NCBI GenBank assembly: GCA_030610025.1 | Contig: JAUWSP010000156.1 | Span: 1-6,529 of the forward strand | From: Acidobacteriota bacterium | GTDB taxonomy: Bacteria > Acidobacteriota > Thermoanaerobaculia > Multivoradales > JAHEKO01 | Direction: 5' to 3' | DNA length: 6,529 nucleotides | Shown here: piece after piece, positions 5,372 to 6,529 of the stretch | Layout: each line of letters begins with the position of its first letter | Position numbering within the stretch: position 1 is the stretch's first letter | Program-made: the position numbers and the translations under genes | Notes under the pieces: model-generated | Databases searched by the model: none | Told to the model about the DNA's origin: nothing | Seen by the model: only the letters and a program-made list of their open reading frames with translations

Positions 5372-6529
5372 TCAACCCTCGATGCCGGGAACGAGCTCGA
5401 AGTTGCGCAGCAGTTGCTCGTCGTAGGTCACACCCATCTCGTCACGCCGCTGGGAGATGAGAGAGGCCAGCAACTGGTTCAATCTCTCGGAGCGCACGCT
5501 CTCCCGGGCCTCTTGCTTCTGAGCTTCGAACTCCTGGGGGTCGAAGCGTTGGCGCTCGACGACCTCGAGGAGCAGGCTCTGACCCTCGTGCGTCAGGGGA
5601 CCGGCGAAATTACCCACATCCAGGGCCAGCGCCGCTAGCGCCACCTCCGGATTGCTTCCCAGTCCGGCAATGGAGCCGCCGCGTCCGAATAGACCGCTGT
5701 CGCGGACTGCCAGCCCCAGCTCGGCTGCCACGTCGTCCAAACTGTCTCCAGCATCGAGTCTCTGGCGGGCCTCCACCATGCGTTCGGTCGCCAGTTGCAG
5801 CTGCTTTTCCTGCCGCACGGTACTGCCGACAGCGTCACGGACTTCGTCGAGGTCCGGTAGGCGAGGTTCCTGGGCCTCGGCGAGGCGGAGGATCACCCAG
5901 CCGGCAGCCGCCTGCACCGGCTCGGAGATCTCGTCCTGGTCCAGTTCGAAGGCGGTGAGTGAGAAGCCCGTTCCGCGCCCGATCCCCGGCACGTTGTCCT
6001 GGCGGCCGAAGGCAGGAGTGGTGAGGAAGGTCACGCCGGTCTCAGTGTCGGCCAGCTGCTGTAGCGCCTCCGGGGTTACGAGGCCTTCCTTGTCGATACG
6101 TTCGGCCAACTCGGTGGCGGTGGACTCGGCGAGGTCCTGGGCACGTTGGTTGAGCAGGCGACCGCGAATCTGCTCCTGGGTGTCGGCGAAGCTGGATCGG
6201 CCAGCTTCCCGCCTCTCTTCGACTTGGATCAGGTGGTACCCGAAGTTGGTCTTGACCGGCCCGACCACCTCGCCCGGCTCGGCGGCGAAGGCGGCTTCCT
6301 CGAACTCGCCGATCATTTGTCCCCGACCGAAAAATCCCAGGTCTCCGCCCTGTACCTTGCTACCCGGATCGTCTGAGAGCTCCGTGGCCAGGGTGGCGAA
6401 ATCCTCACCGGCCGCGAGGCGATCGCGGATAGCCAGCATCTCCTCTTCCGCCTGTTGCTCGGTGCGCGCGGTGCCGACCTGTAGCAGGATGTGCCGGGCT
6501 CGAACCTGCTCCTCCTGGGTGAATTCCTC
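5372..6529 (-). CDS. Parvulin-type peptidyl-prolyl isomerase / periplasmic chaperone, PpiD/SurA-like (5' end missing)
   Basis: This is the C-terminal 385 residues of a gene that enters from the right edge; the frame is open to base 6529 (first residues [16 protein letters not shown]), so the ATG at 6439 is internal and not a start. Numbering from the edge, residues about 9-107 are a complete parvulin rotamase domain: [55 protein letters not shown]. Such domains isomerise prolyl bonds and chaperone outer-membrane and secreted proteins. Two weaker parvulin-like units seem to follow (about 141-220 and 247-327), each with an FGR motif, a 'x-(E/G)PV/L' strand and a charged helical tail. PpiD proteins are usually about 620-640 aa with an N-terminal membrane anchor and SurA_N-like region, which would be the missing 240 or so residues. 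The TGA stop is at 5374-5372. PpiD fits the length better than SurA, but the anchor is not visible, so no symbol is assigned. Confidence 0.88.
   Translation of the reverse strand, partial: EEFTQEEQVRARHILLQVGTARTEQQAEEEMLAIRDRLAAGEDFATLATELSDDPGSKVQGGDLGFFGRGQMIGEFEEAAFAAEPGEVVGPVKTNFGYHLIQVEERREAGRSSFADTQEQIRGRLLNQRAQDLAESTATELAERIDKEGLVTPEALQQLADTETGVTFLTTPAFGRQDNVPGIGRGTGFSLTAFELDQDEISEPVQAAAGWVILRLAEAQEPRLPDLDEVRDAVGSTVRQEKQLQLATERMVEARQRLDAGDSLDDVAAELGLAVRDSGLFGRGGSIAGLGSNPEVALAALALDVGNFAGPLTHEGQSLLLEVVERQRFDPQEFEAQKQEARESVRSERLNQLLASLISQRRDEMGVTYDEQLLRNFELVPGIEG

Noticed and set aside
5310..5375. Extended RuvA starting at a TTG at 5375
   Set aside because: The extra 22 residues are mostly translated heptamer repeat, while the ATG at 5309 gives the standard MIGFLHG start with AGGA upstream.
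661..5569. CTCGAG occurs 19 times, several times more than base composition predicts
   Set aside because: Nearly all copies are read as CTC GAG (Leu-Glu) in the minus-strand genes. Preferred codons plus a common dipeptide explain the excess better than a DNA motif.

Overview
The window is a GC-rich bacterial chromosomal segment with six co-directional protein-coding genes, all on the minus strand. Read in the direction of transcription (right to left) they are: the 3' part of a ppiD/surA-like parvulin chaperone gene (runs off the right edge), ruvA, ruvB, a diacylglycerol-kinase-family lipid kinase gene, an ADP-forming acyl-CoA synthetase gene, and a small two-helix membrane protein gene. Gaps are 62, 51, 27 and 69 nt, and the last pair overlaps by one base (TAGTG), so the block looks like one operon or two tightly packed ones. 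The periplasmic-type parvulin chaperone suggests a diderm (Gram-negative) host. The mix of genes is compatible with an Acidobacteriota-type genome, but that is only an inference and nothing here proves taxonomy.

Region by region: 1-192 holds no gene I can support, only a possible hairpin just after the last gene and a few short open frames running off the edge. 193-534 is a DUF6116-like membrane protein. 534-2651 is a fused alpha/beta ADP-forming acyl-CoA synthetase. 2721-3608 is the lipid kinase. 3636-4661 and 4713-5309 are ruvB and ruvA, the Holliday-junction branch-migration motor. ruvC is not in the window. 5372-6529 is the chaperone, with one intact parvulin domain followed by what look like two degenerate parvulin-like units.

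The genes do not form one obvious pathway: RuvA and RuvB form one complex, while the others belong to envelope protein folding, lipid phosphorylation and acyl-CoA/ATP metabolism. I see no phage, transposon, CRISPR, tRNA or rRNA signal, and no convincing new system. The points most worth a second look are small ones: a five-run G-quadruplex-type heptamer repeat sitting directly on the ruvA ribosome-binding region, a hairpin plus a possible leaderless-type -10 box just before the GTG start of ruvB, and the triplicated parvulin-like layout of the chaperone.
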